A DNA stretch of 63,736 nucleotides from the NCBI GenBank assembly GCA_029261215.1, contig JAJDBT010000011.1, positions 1 to 63,736 on the forward strand, given 5' to 3'. The first letter of the stretch is position 1; each line of letters starts with the position of its first letter. Position numbers and translations under genes: made by a program. The notes under the pieces were generated by a model. The model saw only the letters and a list, made by a program, of their open reading frames with translations, was not told where the DNA came from and ran no database searches. This DNA is from Nitrospirota bacterium (lineage in GTDB: Bacteria; Nitrospirota; Nitrospiria; SBBL01; JAADHI01). This document shows, piece after piece, positions 1 through 8,478 of this stretch.

Positions 1-182
1 TCTTGGCTGCTTCCAAATACGGATGCAGCCTGATCCAGTAATTGTTTCTTCCAATCCTGAATTTGATTTGGGTGGATGTCAAACTGTTCTGCAAGCTCCG
101 CTAAGGTCTTGTCGCCTTTAATGGCGGCCAACGCAACTTTGGCTTTGAATGCGGGCAAATGATTTCTTCGTTTTCGACTCAT
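1..182 (-). CDS. IS3-family transposase OrfA, N-terminal part (runs off the window)
   Basis: Reading leftward from the ATG at 182, the minus strand encodes a helix-turn-helix protein starting MSRKRRNHLPAFKAKVALAA and continuing with LAEQFDIHPNQIQDWKKQLL. This is the usual N-terminus of the IS3-family OrfA protein, which binds the element's ends and is normally fused to OrfB by frameshifting. A good ribosome-binding site (AGGAG, plus-strand complement 190-194) lies about 7 bases before the start. About 60 codons are visible; the rest, and orfB, lie outside the window. The element's terminal repeat is at 230-254. The IS3 family is clear; the exact element is not identified. Confidence 0.9.
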   Translation of the reverse strand, partial: MSRKRRNHLPAFKAKVALAAIKGDKTLAELAEQFDIHPNQIQDWKKQLLDQAASVFGSSQ

Positions 183-229
183 TTTCTTTCTCCTGGGGTT
201 GTCTAAAATACCTCAGGTTTTTCACTTAC

Positions 230-254
230 GCCACTGTCTCTTTTTTGGGGTCCA
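230..254 (-). repeat. Left terminal inverted repeat of the IS3-family element
   Basis: Read on the minus strand the element begins TGGACCCCAAAAAAGAGACA at 254. The same TGGACCCCAA start followed by a shared ACAGTG appears at 63601 in the opposite role, so the two are probably the left and right ends of one IS type. The boundary is taken at the TGG. Confidence 0.75.
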
Positions 255-255
255 C

Positions 256-531
256 TTCTTACATCATGGAGGAAATTACACCTTCGGCTACTTCACACAA
301 AGTAAACTTTCATTGAAGACAGAGGCTCACGGCCCGTACTTAGGTTCGCTCATTGTTACTGCAGAATACTTTGACGAACGTTTACTGTTCATACAAAATA
401 TTGGGAAGAAGCTTCTCAAAAGCACTCACAAAGCGTTGAACGCATATGTGCGTGAGTCCTCCATTCACTACAAGAAGGAAAGACAAAAGGCGATGGATTC
501 ATTCTTAAGGTGGGGCAATGAAGAAATATGA
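256..531 (+). pseudogene. C-terminal fragment of a gene interrupted by the IS
   Basis: An open frame runs out of the IS end into about 91 codons of host sequence, stopping with TGA at 529-531. The peptide is charged and helical in character (for example LLFIQNIGKKLLKSTHKALN and a Lys-rich tail) and I recognise no family. No start codon or ribosome-binding site lies outside the IS. This is most simply the 3' end of a gene cut by the insertion. It could also be non-coding. Confidence 0.4.
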
Positions 532-654
532 CCCGACACTTGAGTCAGGCCCGGGGAAGAAACCGCCGTGCCATTCACTTTTAGGTTAGGGCTTATTCTG
601 TTTGCTGAAGCATGAGAAAGTTATTATTTCACAATACCGGTATCGTAAGAACAG

Positions 655-1029
655 ATGAAAAAAATCATGAAAATCGCACTCTTTTCAGTGATCATCCTAC
701 AAGTCGGGATCTCGATGAAAGTTGATGCGGAAGATTTTAACAATAAAGTTGCACTCCTTAAGTGGATTGAAAGTGCTGATCCAATTAAAGATGCCCAAGA
801 TGCTTTAGAGATTAACGATCATCGTTTGATGGCCGTTTATGGTTTTGTTCTTACAATTCCTGGGGTACAACCTGACAAATACATTCAATTTAAGGAATTT
901 TACGGAGTAAAGCCAATTAAAGGAACAAGCGATCATCTTGCCAATGATGAGCACGTTCGCTTGAATAAATTAGCAATCGCATATTCATTGGAATACAACA
1001 AAATCATTTTAAATAGTGTCGTTCAATAA
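655..1029 (+). CDS. Small secreted protein of unknown function
   Basis: 124 residues. The N-terminus (MKKIMKIALFSVIILQVGIS, then a VDA-type cleavage site before EDFNN) is a typical Sec signal peptide, so the mature protein of about 98 residues should be exported. It is mostly polar and helical, with no cysteine and no motif I recognise. The upstream ribosome-binding site is weak, and an alternative ATG lies four codons in. It stands alone between the IS and the aminotransferase gene, and its base composition is more AT-rich than the genes to its right, which fits an accessory gene. Confidence 0.6.
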   Translation: MKKIMKIALFSVIILQVGISMKVDAEDFNNKVALLKWIESADPIKDAQDALEINDHRLMAVYGFVLTIPGVQPDKYIQFKEFYGVKPIKGTSDHLANDEHVRLNKLAIAYSLEYNKIILNSVVQ

Positions 1030-1387
1030 ACATGCCCTCTCAAGAAACACATTTCTAAGTAGTTGATTTACATGTGGTTCTTTCGGGCGATTTTAGGCTG
1101 TTTTTACCCGATTACGACGCTAACCCATCGTCATACTGTGTAAAAAAGCTGGGCTGATTCGCCAAAGCGACGTAGATTAATCATGCAGACCTGAGACAAA
1201 TCGGCAACCCTGCTCATGCTCAAGCCTTTCTCCGCATTTTTGAGCGTGCTTCCTCCTCTTTTCATTCGACAATTAAATCAATCCATTTAGGAGACTGTCT
1301 CAAATGGGCACATGCCAGCCCTTACGAGTAGCTCTTTCATCCATTACCCTCATTCAACGATGCATGCTTGCCTGATTCGCAGCCCAC
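1030..1387. other. 358-base intergenic stretch without a recognised gene
   Basis: No open frame with a plausible start, no tRNA, no clear terminator and no convincing repeat was seen. It lies between the secreted-protein gene and the 3' end of the aminotransferase gene. It may hold decayed sequence next to the IS, but I cannot name any remnant. Confidence 0.4.
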
Positions 1388-2578
1388 TTACCAACAGGGA
1401 TGTTTTAGAATCCGTTCCACTCCCGTTTTAAATAAGGCTTCCGGCGGCAGAAGACTTACGACCCAATAAGGCGCTTCCGCGCAGTCAAAAAAGTAACCGG
1501 GGTGGACCAACACCTGCGCTTCCCGCAAGACGCTGAGAACTGCCTCTTCCTCTGAAAGTCCGTCCGGCAGCCTCAGCATGGCGTACCATCCGCCTTCAAC
1601 ATGCAATACAGTCACTTCCTCGACATGCGCCACGGCCTCTTTCAGAAAATTATAATTCGCCCGCACACGATTGAGGATCATGTTTCGCATCGGCACATCA
1701 CAGTTTAGCCAGCTTTCCAGCGCATTTTGCACGGGTGTATTCACCGAGAGATAGGTGTCGGAAATCATCTCAAGCCGCGCCGCCGCTTGCGCGACCAAGG
1801 GCTCGTCCCCGCTCAGCACCATCCACGAGAGCTTCATTTGCGGCAGCCCCAATGCCTTGGACAAACCGCCTAAAACAAAAGTGAGGCCCCGCTGATGAGA
1901 CACCAAACTTTCATGGACGGCGGTTTCGTCAAAGGCAAAGTCCCAAAACACTTCATCGGAAATGATCGCAAGCCCCTTTTCAAGACACAGGGCCTTGATC
2001 TGCATCAGGCTCTCATGCCCAACAAAGGAGCCTGTCGGGTTATTCGGGTTTACCAATACAATCGCCTTGGTACGCGCCGTCACCCATGCACTGAGGGCTT
2101 TGAAATCAATCCGCCACTGCGTGTCGTAGTAGATTGGATAGGTATCCAGGACGATATCATTCAAGGCGCCCAAAAATTGAAACAAGGGGTAACTCGGTCG
2201 AGGAAAAAGCACATGGTCACCGGGATCGGTCAATAAACGAAAAAGAGCCGAATAGGCCTCGGAGCTGCTCGCGGTCAAAAAGATTCGCTCCGGCGCTACA
2301 TCAAATCCCCTGCGTCGATAATAGTCGCTCACGGCCTGGCGCGCCCTTGGCAGTCCTTGGGGATCGGGCGCATAGCTTAGATTTTCCAAAGCAGAGAGAG
2401 GAGAGAGCATGTTTTTCGGATAAGAAAATCCGCATTGGGTGGGGTTTGAACACGTTAAATCCAGTATCGTATTTCCCTGCAAACGCAGCTGATTCACGGT
2501 CTCCGTCACCCGGTTTATGTCAAAAGACCAGTTTGTCCGTCTGGCAAAACGATTTTTCAATACACTTTCTTCACTCAA
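1388..2578 (-). CDS. PLP-dependent aminotransferase, class I/II
   Basis: 396 residues, fold type I aminotransferase. Visible motifs in order: substrate and cofactor region SNPTQCGF (44-51), FPRPSYPLF (125-133), VNPNNPTG (176-183, PLP-pyridine side), ISDEVFWDF (206-214, the Asp that pairs with the pyridine nitrogen), and GGLSKALGLPQMK with the Schiff-base lysine at K241. The length is normal for the family. It carries out an amino-group transfer between an amino acid and a 2-oxo acid; the substrate cannot be read from the sequence. It is a single gene, upstream of a TPR lipoprotein gene read in the same direction with a 124-base gap. Distinct from the second aminotransferase at 3532. Confidence 0.9.
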   Translation of the reverse strand: MSEESVLKNRFARRTNWSFDINRVTETVNQLRLQGNTILDLTCSNPTQCGFSYPKNMLSPLSALENLSYAPDPQGLPRARQAVSDYYRRRGFDVAPERIFLTASSSEAYSALFRLLTDPGDHVLFPRPSYPLFQFLGALNDIVLDTYPIYYDTQWRIDFKALSAWVTARTKAIVLVNPNNPTGSFVGHESLMQIKALCLEKGLAIISDEVFWDFAFDETAVHESLVSHQRGLTFVLGGLSKALGLPQMKLSWMVLSGDEPLVAQAAARLEMISDTYLSVNTPVQNALESWLNCDVPMRNMILNRVRANYNFLKEAVAHVEEVTVLHVEGGWYAMLRLPDGLSEEEAVLSVLREAQVLVHPGYFFDCAEAPYWVVSLLPPEALFKTGVERILKHPCW

Positions 2579-2702
2579 AATTCGCCTCCCAAAACAATGA
2601 GGGCAAATGATCAGAAATCATCTCTTTTATAAATCGGTCTGTATACAGGATTAAAATCGACATCAAATCCTTAGATAAAAAAGTCATCTGCGTGTGCAAG
2701 TC

Positions 2703-3236
2703 CTAGTGTCGATGAAGCGCTTCCTGAATATCACTTTTAAGTCCTGCGGCGAATGCCAGATCGGGCTGAAGTTTGAGGGCTTCTTCGATCGCCCATAAGG
2801 CTTCCTGAAATCGGCTCAATCGCATCAAGGTATAACCTCTGTTATGCCATGCCTCTGGAAAGTCCGGCTTGAGCGCAATGCCTTGTTCAATGGCTTCGAG
2901 GGCTGCGGGGTTTCGGCCAAGCCTTCCGAGATCGATCCCTTTGGCCACCCAGGCTTCCGCATATCCCGGCTCCAGGATGAGGGCTTGTTCATAGGCATTT
3001 AAAGCGGCTTCGGAGAGGCTGAGTTTATCGAGAATCTGCCCTTTATTAAACCATGTCTTTGCATTCGGGTTCAGTGCAATCGCACGTTCATAGGCATTCA
3101 TGGCCTCGCCGTAGCGGCCCACTTCAAAATAAAGGTTACCTTTGTTATGCCAGGTTTCGGCGGCCCGCTGATCACAGCCACCCGAAAAAAGGACCGCAAT
3201 CAAGAATAAGCCCTTTAAAGGTCTATTCATACCCAT
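2703..3236 (-). CDS. TPR-repeat lipoprotein
   Basis: 177 residues. A hydrophobic leader ends in a lipobox-like LFSGGC, so the protein is probably lipid-anchored in the envelope at Cys21. The rest is about four tetratricopeptide repeats, each with the W/G/Y-A-A-P pattern (for example AWHNRGYTLMRLSRFQEALW). TPR arrays bind partner proteins; no enzyme motif is present. It could act as an outer-membrane assembly or scaffold lipoprotein, but nothing in the context names its partner. Confidence 0.85.
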   Translation of the reverse strand: MGMNRPLKGLFLIAVLFSGGCDQRAAETWHNKGNLYFEVGRYGEAMNAYERAIALNPNAKTWFNKGQILDKLSLSEAALNAYEQALILEPGYAEAWVAKGIDLGRLGRNPAALEAIEQGIALKPDFPEAWHNRGYTLMRLSRFQEALWAIEEALKLQPDLAFAAGLKSDIQEALHRH

Positions 3237-3464
3237 GATCGACGCTCAAGAGATAGAGGACAGCCCCCCGTCACTCAGGGCATCCGCTCAAAAAAAGCAA
3301 CAACACCGCACTGGTTTACGCACAGAGTGAAGAACAACAGAAGACAAGGGCTATGCGCTCTGGATCAATATAACACCGATCTGACCTTTTTTAAATCATC
3401 TAAAATAAGGACAAAGCGCCCTTCAAAACCGGCCTTTTCCCCCTAAATCAACACCGGGTCTTGT

Positions 3465-3493
3465 TTGACAACCTTTTGAATTTAAAATAGAAT
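3465..3493 (+). promoter_or_regulatory. Sigma70-type promoter of the aspartate-family operon
   Basis: A perfect -35 box TTGACA (3465-3470), a 17-base spacer and -10 box TAGAAT (3488-3493) lie about 40 bases before the GTG start at 3532. This is the best sigma70 match seen in the window. Transcription should begin near 3500 and give a short leader with no room for a large riboswitch. Confidence 0.8.
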
Positions 3494-3531
3494 CAGTTGT
3501 TTAATTTTTAATTATTTTACTGGAGTAGAGC

Positions 3532-4707
3532 GTGCACGAATTCCCGAGGATTAAACGGCTTCCGCCGTATGTGTTTAATGGGGTCAATACCCTGAAAATT
3601 GCGGCGCGTCGCCGTGGTGAAGACATTATTGATTTTGGCATGGGGAACCCCGATCAACCCACCCCGCCGCATATTGTTGCCAAGGCGATTGAAGCGATGG
3701 AGAATCCCAAAAACCACCGTTATTCTGCCTCAAAAGGCATCACAAAACTCAGACTGGCCATCGCCAATTGGTATAAACGACGCTACGATGTTGAGCTTGA
3801 CCCCGAGTCTGAAGCCATTGTCACCATTGGCTCAAAAGAGGGCATTGCCCACCTCGCCCTGGCATTGGTCGGCCCCGGCGACATTGTGATGGCTCCAAGC
3901 CCAACCTATCCCATCCATACCTATAGCGTCATCATTGCGGGCGCGGAACTACGTTCCATTCCGCTCCGTCCCGACCGCGATTTTTTTGAAGACATGGCCA
4001 ACGCGACCAAACAACTTTGGCCTCGTCCAAAGATGCTCATTATCAATTTTCCGCATAATCCGACGACACAAGTGGTCGAACTTGATTTTTTTGAGAAAAT
4101 TGTCGCGTTTGCAAAAGAGAATAATCTCATTGTCGTACATGATCTCGCCTATGCCGACCTCGTGTTTGACGGCTACAAAGCCCCGAGTCTGCTTCAGGTG
4201 CCGGGCGGAAAAGATGTCGGCGTTGAATTGCTTTCGCTTTCGAAAAGCTACAACATGCCCGGCTGGCGTGTAGGCTTTTGCGTGGGAAATCCGGAGATTA
4301 TCGCCGCGCTCACCAAACTGAAAAGCTATCTTGATTACGGTATTTTTCAGCCCATCCAGATCGCCTCGATTATTGCCTTAAACGGCCCGCAAGACTGCGT
4401 TGATGAAATGATCACCCTCTACCAAAACCGCCGCAATGTCATGGTTGACGGCCTCAACCGGATCGGATGGAAAATTGATAAGCCCAAAGCGACAATGTTT
4501 GTCTGGGGAAAAATCCCGGAACCTTTCAGTGAAATGGGCTCACTCGCCTTTACCGAACTGTTGTTAAAGGAAGCCAAAGTCGCGGTTTCGCCCGGTATTG
4601 GTTTTGGGGAATATGGAGACGACCATGTTCGCTTTGCGCTCGTTGAAAATGAGCATCGCACCCGGCAGGCCATTCAAGGCATCAAAAAGGTACTCAAAGG
4701 AATCTAG
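3532..4707 (+). CDS. AlaC-like aminotransferase
   Basis: 391 residues, starting at a GTG with TGGAG seven bases upstream. The opening [13 protein letters not shown], then [18 protein letters not shown], is the signature of the AlaC/YfdZ branch of class I aminotransferases. [18 protein letters not shown] and the Schiff-base motif [12 protein letters not shown] (K238) follow. E. coli AlaC makes alanine from pyruvate and glutamate; relatives next to hom genes may serve other amino-acid steps. It is the first gene of the hom-thrC-lysC-cimA operon, six bases before hom, so a role in aspartate-family or branched-chain amino-acid synthesis is likely. Substrate not proven. Confidence 0.9.
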   Translation: MHEFPRIKRLPPYVFNGVNTLKIAARRRGEDIIDFGMGNPDQPTPPHIVAKAIEAMENPKNHRYSASKGITKLRLAIANWYKRRYDVELDPESEAIVTIGSKEGIAHLALALVGPGDIVMAPSPTYPIHTYSVIIAGAELRSIPLRPDRDFFEDMANATKQLWPRPKMLIINFPHNPTTQVVELDFFEKIVAFAKENNLIVVHDLAYADLVFDGYKAPSLLQVPGGKDVGVELLSLSKSYNMPGWRVGFCVGNPEIIAALTKLKSYLDYGIFQPIQIASIIALNGPQDCVDEMITLYQNRRNVMVDGLNRIGWKIDKPKATMFVWGKIPEPFSEMGSLAFTELLLKEAKVAVSPGIGFGEYGDDHVRFALVENEHRTRQAIQGIKKVLKGI

Positions 4708-4713
4708 ACCACA

Positions 4714-6030
4714 ATGAAAAAAGTGATCAAAATAGGCTTCATCGGTTATGGCACGGTCGCATCCGGCGCAATTCAAATTCTGACAAAACAACAAGTCTTG
4801 CTCGAAAGGAGAATTGGCGCAAAACTCGAAATTGTAAAAATCGTGGATCGCGAAATTGAACGGGATCGGGGCATTCCTCTGGCGGAGGGCCTGCTGAGCA
4901 CGGATGTGAACGCGGTTCTGCAAAACCCGGATATTGATATCGTGGTCGAGTTGATCGGCGGAATCGATCACGCCAAAAAATTTATTTTGGAAGCCATTGC
5001 ACAAGGCAAACATGTCGTGACTGCCAACAAGGCCCTCATCGCCCATCATGGAGAAGAAATTTTTGAGGCCGCCGCAAAACAGGGTGTGGAGGTCGGTTTT
5101 GAAGCGGCCGTCTGCGGCGGAATCCCCATTGTCCGCGAGTTAAAAGAAGGCTTGGCCGCAGAACAGATTAATGCCATTTATGGCATTGTGAACGGCACAT
5201 GTAATTATATTCTGACCAAAATGCGGGATGAAGGCGGAGATTTTTCATCGGTGCTTAAAGAGGCCCAGGCCCTCGGATTTGCCGAGGCCGACCCGACCCT
5301 CGATATCGGCGGGGGAGATTCCGCCCATAAACTCGCCATTATGAGCAGTCTAGCCTTTGGCACGCCCGTGGCCTTAAAAGAAATTTATACCGAAGGCATT
5401 GAAAAGGTTAAACGCATTGATATTTCTTTTGCCGATGAATTCGGATACGACATCAAGCTGCTGGCCATCACCAAAATGGTTCATGGAGAAATTGAAGCGC
5501 GTGTCCACCCAACGATGATCTCCAAAGATACCCTGCTTTCAAAGGTCAGCGGCGTGTTTAATGCCGTAAATGTCGAAGGGAAAACTGTGGGCGAGCTGCT
5601 TTTTTACGGACAGGGCGCCGGTAGCCTGCCGACCGGAAGCGCGGTGGTGAGCGACTTGCTGGATATTGCACGTAATATCCTCAGCGAATCGCCGGGGCGC
5701 GTCCCTTCAGCCGCCTTTATGCCGCAGGCTCGCACACCCATTCGAATCCGGCCGATGGCTGAGATTGAATCGCTTTATTATCTCCGATTTATGGTACAGG
5801 ATCATCCAGGGGTTTTGGCCAAGATTTCAGGCATTTTAGGAAAAAACCAGATCAGTATTTCCTCAATGATTCAGCAGGGGAGAAAAATAGAAGGCAGTGT
5901 TCCACTCGTGATGATGACCCACTTGGCCAAAGAGGCCCACCTCCAAGCCGCACTGGCCGAAATTGACCAACAGGATTGTATCCTCGGATCCACCTTGCTT
6001 ATTCGTGTCGAAGGGGAGGACGCCGTATGA
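4714..6030 (+). CDS. hom: Homoserine dehydrogenase with C-terminal ACT domain
   Basis: 438 residues. It reduces aspartate-4-semialdehyde to homoserine with NAD(P)H, the branch step to threonine and methionine. The nucleotide-binding loop GFIGYGTVASG is at the N-terminus (8-18), followed by VTANKALIA and the catalytic-domain motifs NGTCNYILTKM and GFAEADPTLDIGG. A C-terminal ACT domain (about 350-430, YYLRFMVQDHPGVLAKI) should bind threonine as feedback inhibitor. Its TGA overlaps the ATG of thrC (ATGA at 6027-6030), so the two are translationally coupled. Confidence 0.97.
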   Translation: MKKVIKIGFIGYGTVASGAIQILTKQQVLLERRIGAKLEIVKIVDREIERDRGIPLAEGLLSTDVNAVLQNPDIDIVVELIGGIDHAKKFILEAIAQGKHVVTANKALIAHHGEEIFEAAAKQGVEVGFEAAVCGGIPIVRELKEGLAAEQINAIYGIVNGTCNYILTKMRDEGGDFSSVLKEAQALGFAEADPTLDIGGGDSAHKLAIMSSLAFGTPVALKEIYTEGIEKVKRIDISFADEFGYDIKLLAITKMVHGEIEARVHPTMISKDTLLSKVSGVFNAVNVEGKTVGELLFYGQGAGSLPTGSAVVSDLLDIARNILSESPGRVPSAAFMPQARTPIRIRPMAEIESLYYLRFMVQDHPGVLAKISGILGKNQISISSMIQQGRKIEGSVPLVMMTHLAKEAHLQAALAEIDQQDCILGSTLLIRVEGEDAV

Positions 6031-7082
6031 GCTGGCCGGGGATCATCGAAGCTTACCGAAGGTTTCTGCCCGTAAGTGACCAAACGCCGATCATCACCCT
6101 TGGAGAGGGAGGAACCCCCCTGCTGCCTGCACCCCGTCTGGCGGCGGCCATTGGCGCAAAAATCGACCTTTACCTGAAATACGAAGGCGTTAATCCCACC
6201 GGCTCATTTAAAGACCGGGGCATGACCCTGGCGATTACCAAGGCCAAGGAAGAAGGTGCGGAAAAAGTCATTTGCGCTTCGACGGGCAACACCTCCGCCG
6301 CAGCAGCAGCCTATAGCGTGCGCGGCGGCATGAAAGCCTATGTGCTGATCCCCAAAGGCAAAATCGCCTTGGGGAAATTGGCCCAGGCGATGATGCATCG
6401 CGCCACAATTCTTCAGGTGCAGGGTAATTTTGATGAAGCCCTCGCACTGGTGACCGATGTCTCAAAAACGTATCCCATCACCCTGGTGAACTCGATTAAT
6501 CCTTATCGCTTACAAGGGCAAAAAACGGGGGCCTTTGAGGTCTGTGATGATTTGAGTGAGGCCCCCACCCATCATTTTCTTCCCGTAGGTAATGCGGGAA
6601 ACATCACCGCCTACTGGATGGGTTACACAGAATATCTAAAAGAAGGTAAAATCACTCATCTGCCCAAAATGATGGGATTTCAAGCGGCAGGCTCCGCCCC
6701 CATCGTCCTTGGAAAAATTGTAAAACATCCCAAAACCATTGCGACAGCCATTCGCATCGGCAACCCCGCCAGCTGGAAAAATGCAGAACTGGCCGCCCTC
6801 GAATCGCAAGGAAAAATCGACATGGTGACGGACGAAGAAATCATCACAGCCTATCGTATGATCGCCGGGCTGGAGGGTATTTTTTGTGAACCGGCATCCG
6901 CCGCAGGGGTCGCGGGAGTCATTAAACTCCACAAACGAGACTACTTCAAAAAAGGAGACCGGGTCGTCTGTACCTTAACCGGACACGGATTAAAAGACGC
7001 CGATTTCTCGCTAAAAACCTCGATCAAAGAAACAACAATGGTCAAAAGCAAAGAAGACCTTCTCAAATCCTTAGGATTTTGA
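6027..7082 (+). CDS. thrC: Threonine synthase
   Basis: 351 residues from the ATG at 6027, which overlaps the hom stop. An open frame extends further upstream but only inside hom. The enzyme is PLP-dependent and turns O-phosphohomoserine into threonine. The PLP lysine is K62 in NPTGSFKDRG, with the phosphate-binding loop VGNAGNITAYW and CASTGNTSAAAAA also visible. No homoserine kinase gene is next to it. In many related genomes a phosphoglycerate-mutase-like gene stands between thrC and lysC; here only a 137-base gap with a short ORF remains. Confidence 0.97.
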   Translation: MSWPGIIEAYRRFLPVSDQTPIITLGEGGTPLLPAPRLAAAIGAKIDLYLKYEGVNPTGSFKDRGMTLAITKAKEEGAEKVICASTGNTSAAAAAYSVRGGMKAYVLIPKGKIALGKLAQAMMHRATILQVQGNFDEALALVTDVSKTYPITLVNSINPYRLQGQKTGAFEVCDDLSEAPTHHFLPVGNAGNITAYWMGYTEYLKEGKITHLPKMMGFQAAGSAPIVLGKIVKHPKTIATAIRIGNPASWKNAELAALESQGKIDMVTDEEIITAYRMIAGLEGIFCEPASAAGVAGVIKLHKRDYFKKGDRVVCTLTGHGLKDADFSLKTSIKETTMVKSKEDLLKSLGF

Positions 7083-7112
7083 AGCGGAACACATTAGAAA
7101 AAAGGATCTGTC

Positions 7113-7229
7113 ATGTCGCATATTTTCATCAGTTATCAGCATACACGCCCAAACGGGGCCATTCACATGTCGCCGACTAAACAACACCCCTGCAACGGCG
7201 ATCCCCTTCAAAGCGTCTTATGTCTTTAA
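7113..7229 (+). CDS. Possible 38-residue ORF between thrC and lysC
   Basis: An ATG at 7113 preceded by AAAGGA at about 8 bases opens a 38-codon frame ([18 protein letters not shown]...) that stops at 7227-7229, ten bases inside lysC in another frame. The good ribosome-binding site and the overlap with the lysC start suggest either a small protein or a leader that couples translation to lysC, which has no strong site of its own. It has no clear signal peptide or domain, and it lacks runs of Thr, Lys or Ile codons that would mark an attenuator. It could be chance. Confidence 0.35.
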   Translation: MSHIFISYQHTRPNGAIHMSPTKQHPCNGDPLQSVLCL

Positions 7230-8461
7230 TCGTTCAAAAGTATGGCGGGACATCCGTCGGAGACCTTGACCGTATCCGCAACGTGGCCAACCGAATTGCA
7301 ATGCAATTCGCAAAGGGCGACGACATTGTCGTCGTAGTGTCGGCCATGACGGGAGAAACCGACCGTCTGGTGAAATTGGCCCACAAAATTTCGAAGCAGC
7401 CCAATCAGCGTGAAATGGACATGCTGCTCTCGACCGGAGAACGCGTGACCATCGCTCTCTTGGCGATGACGCTGCAGGACATGGGCTTATCCGCTCAATC
7501 GTTTACGGGAAGACAGGTGGGCATTCTCACCGACGACGTCCACTCGCAAGCCAGAATAGAAGAGATTCAGGCTGATCGATTAAGAGAAGCGCTGTCGCAA
7601 AAAATCATCCCGGTCGTCGCGGGTTTTCAGGGCATTAATCGAAAATCGGACGTCACGACCTTGGGCCGTGGGGGCTCAGATACCACAGCAGTGGCCCTGG
7701 CCGCCGCGTTAAAAGCCGACCTCTGTGAAATCTATACAGACGTGGACGGGGTCTATACCACCGACCCCAACATTGTTTCGAGCGCTCGGCGGATAGATAA
7801 AATTTCTTATGAAGAAATGTTGGAAATGGCCAGTTTAGGGGCAAAAGTCCTTCAAACCCGGTCTGTTGAATTTGCGATGAAATACCGTGTCCCAGTTTGT
7901 GTGCGCTCTAGTTTTAATGACCATCCGGGCACTCTGGTCACTGAGGAGGATATTGAAATGGAACAAGAGCTTGTTTCCGGAATTACCTACGACAAAAATC
8001 AGGCGAAGGTCACCTTGATCGGCGTTCCCGACCGCCCAGGCATTGCCTCCACAATTTTTGAAGCCATCTCAAAAGAAAATTTAAATGTGGACATGATTAT
8101 ACAAAACGTCGGACAAGCCGGGCTCACCGATCTCTCTTTCACTGTGCCACAAACCGATGCCGCGCGCGCCGAAACAATTCTCTCTAGTCTCGCAAAAGAA
8201 ATCGGGGTGAACAAAGTTAAAATCACCGAGAATATCGCCAAAGTGTCCATTGTCGGAGTAGGGATGCGCTCACACACAGGCGTCGCCGCAAAAACATTCA
8301 CCTCCCTTGCCGCAGAGGGCATCAACATCATGATGATCTCAACCTCTGAAATTAAGATTTCCTGTGTGATAGAATCAAAATACACAGAGCTTGCTGTTCG
8401 CACACTCCATGACGCCTTTAAATTAGGCAAAGATCAGAAGGCAAAATCAGAAACAATTTAA
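7220..8461 (+). CDS. lysC: Aspartate kinase
   Basis: 413 residues. It phosphorylates aspartate, the first step to lysine, threonine, methionine and isoleucine. The kinase domain opens with [11 protein letters not shown] and contains [27 protein letters not shown] and [14 protein letters not shown]. Two ACT domains fill the last 150 residues (about 265-400), as in feedback-regulated class III-type aspartokinases ([14 protein letters not shown] and [19 protein letters not shown]). Its length is that of the single-function alpha form, though an internal start for a separate beta subunit is common in this family. Confidence 0.97.
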   Translation: MSLIVQKYGGTSVGDLDRIRNVANRIAMQFAKGDDIVVVVSAMTGETDRLVKLAHKISKQPNQREMDMLLSTGERVTIALLAMTLQDMGLSAQSFTGRQVGILTDDVHSQARIEEIQADRLREALSQKIIPVVAGFQGINRKSDVTTLGRGGSDTTAVALAAALKADLCEIYTDVDGVYTTDPNIVSSARRIDKISYEEMLEMASLGAKVLQTRSVEFAMKYRVPVCVRSSFNDHPGTLVTEEDIEMEQELVSGITYDKNQAKVTLIGVPDRPGIASTIFEAISKENLNVDMIIQNVGQAGLTDLSFTVPQTDAARAETILSSLAKEIGVNKVKITENIAKVSIVGVGMRSHTGVAAKTFTSLAAEGINIMMISTSEIKISCVIESKYTELAVRTLHDAFKLGKDQKAKSETI

Positions 8462-8478
8462 GCCAGGCGGCACATACA

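Larger units (their letters stand above)
1..254 (-). mobile_element. IS3-family insertion sequence, orfA end only
   Basis: It combines the orfA start (182) with the terminal repeat (254); the body continues off the left edge. The bases just outside this end (CTT at 255-257) do not match the three bases just outside the IS at the right edge (AGG at 63598-63600). So this does not look like one IS copy closing a circle; two copies are more likely. Confidence 0.8.

Noticed and set aside
1030-1387. Decayed transposase remnant next to the IS
   Set aside because: No frame gave a stretch that resembles a transposase; the idea rests only on position.
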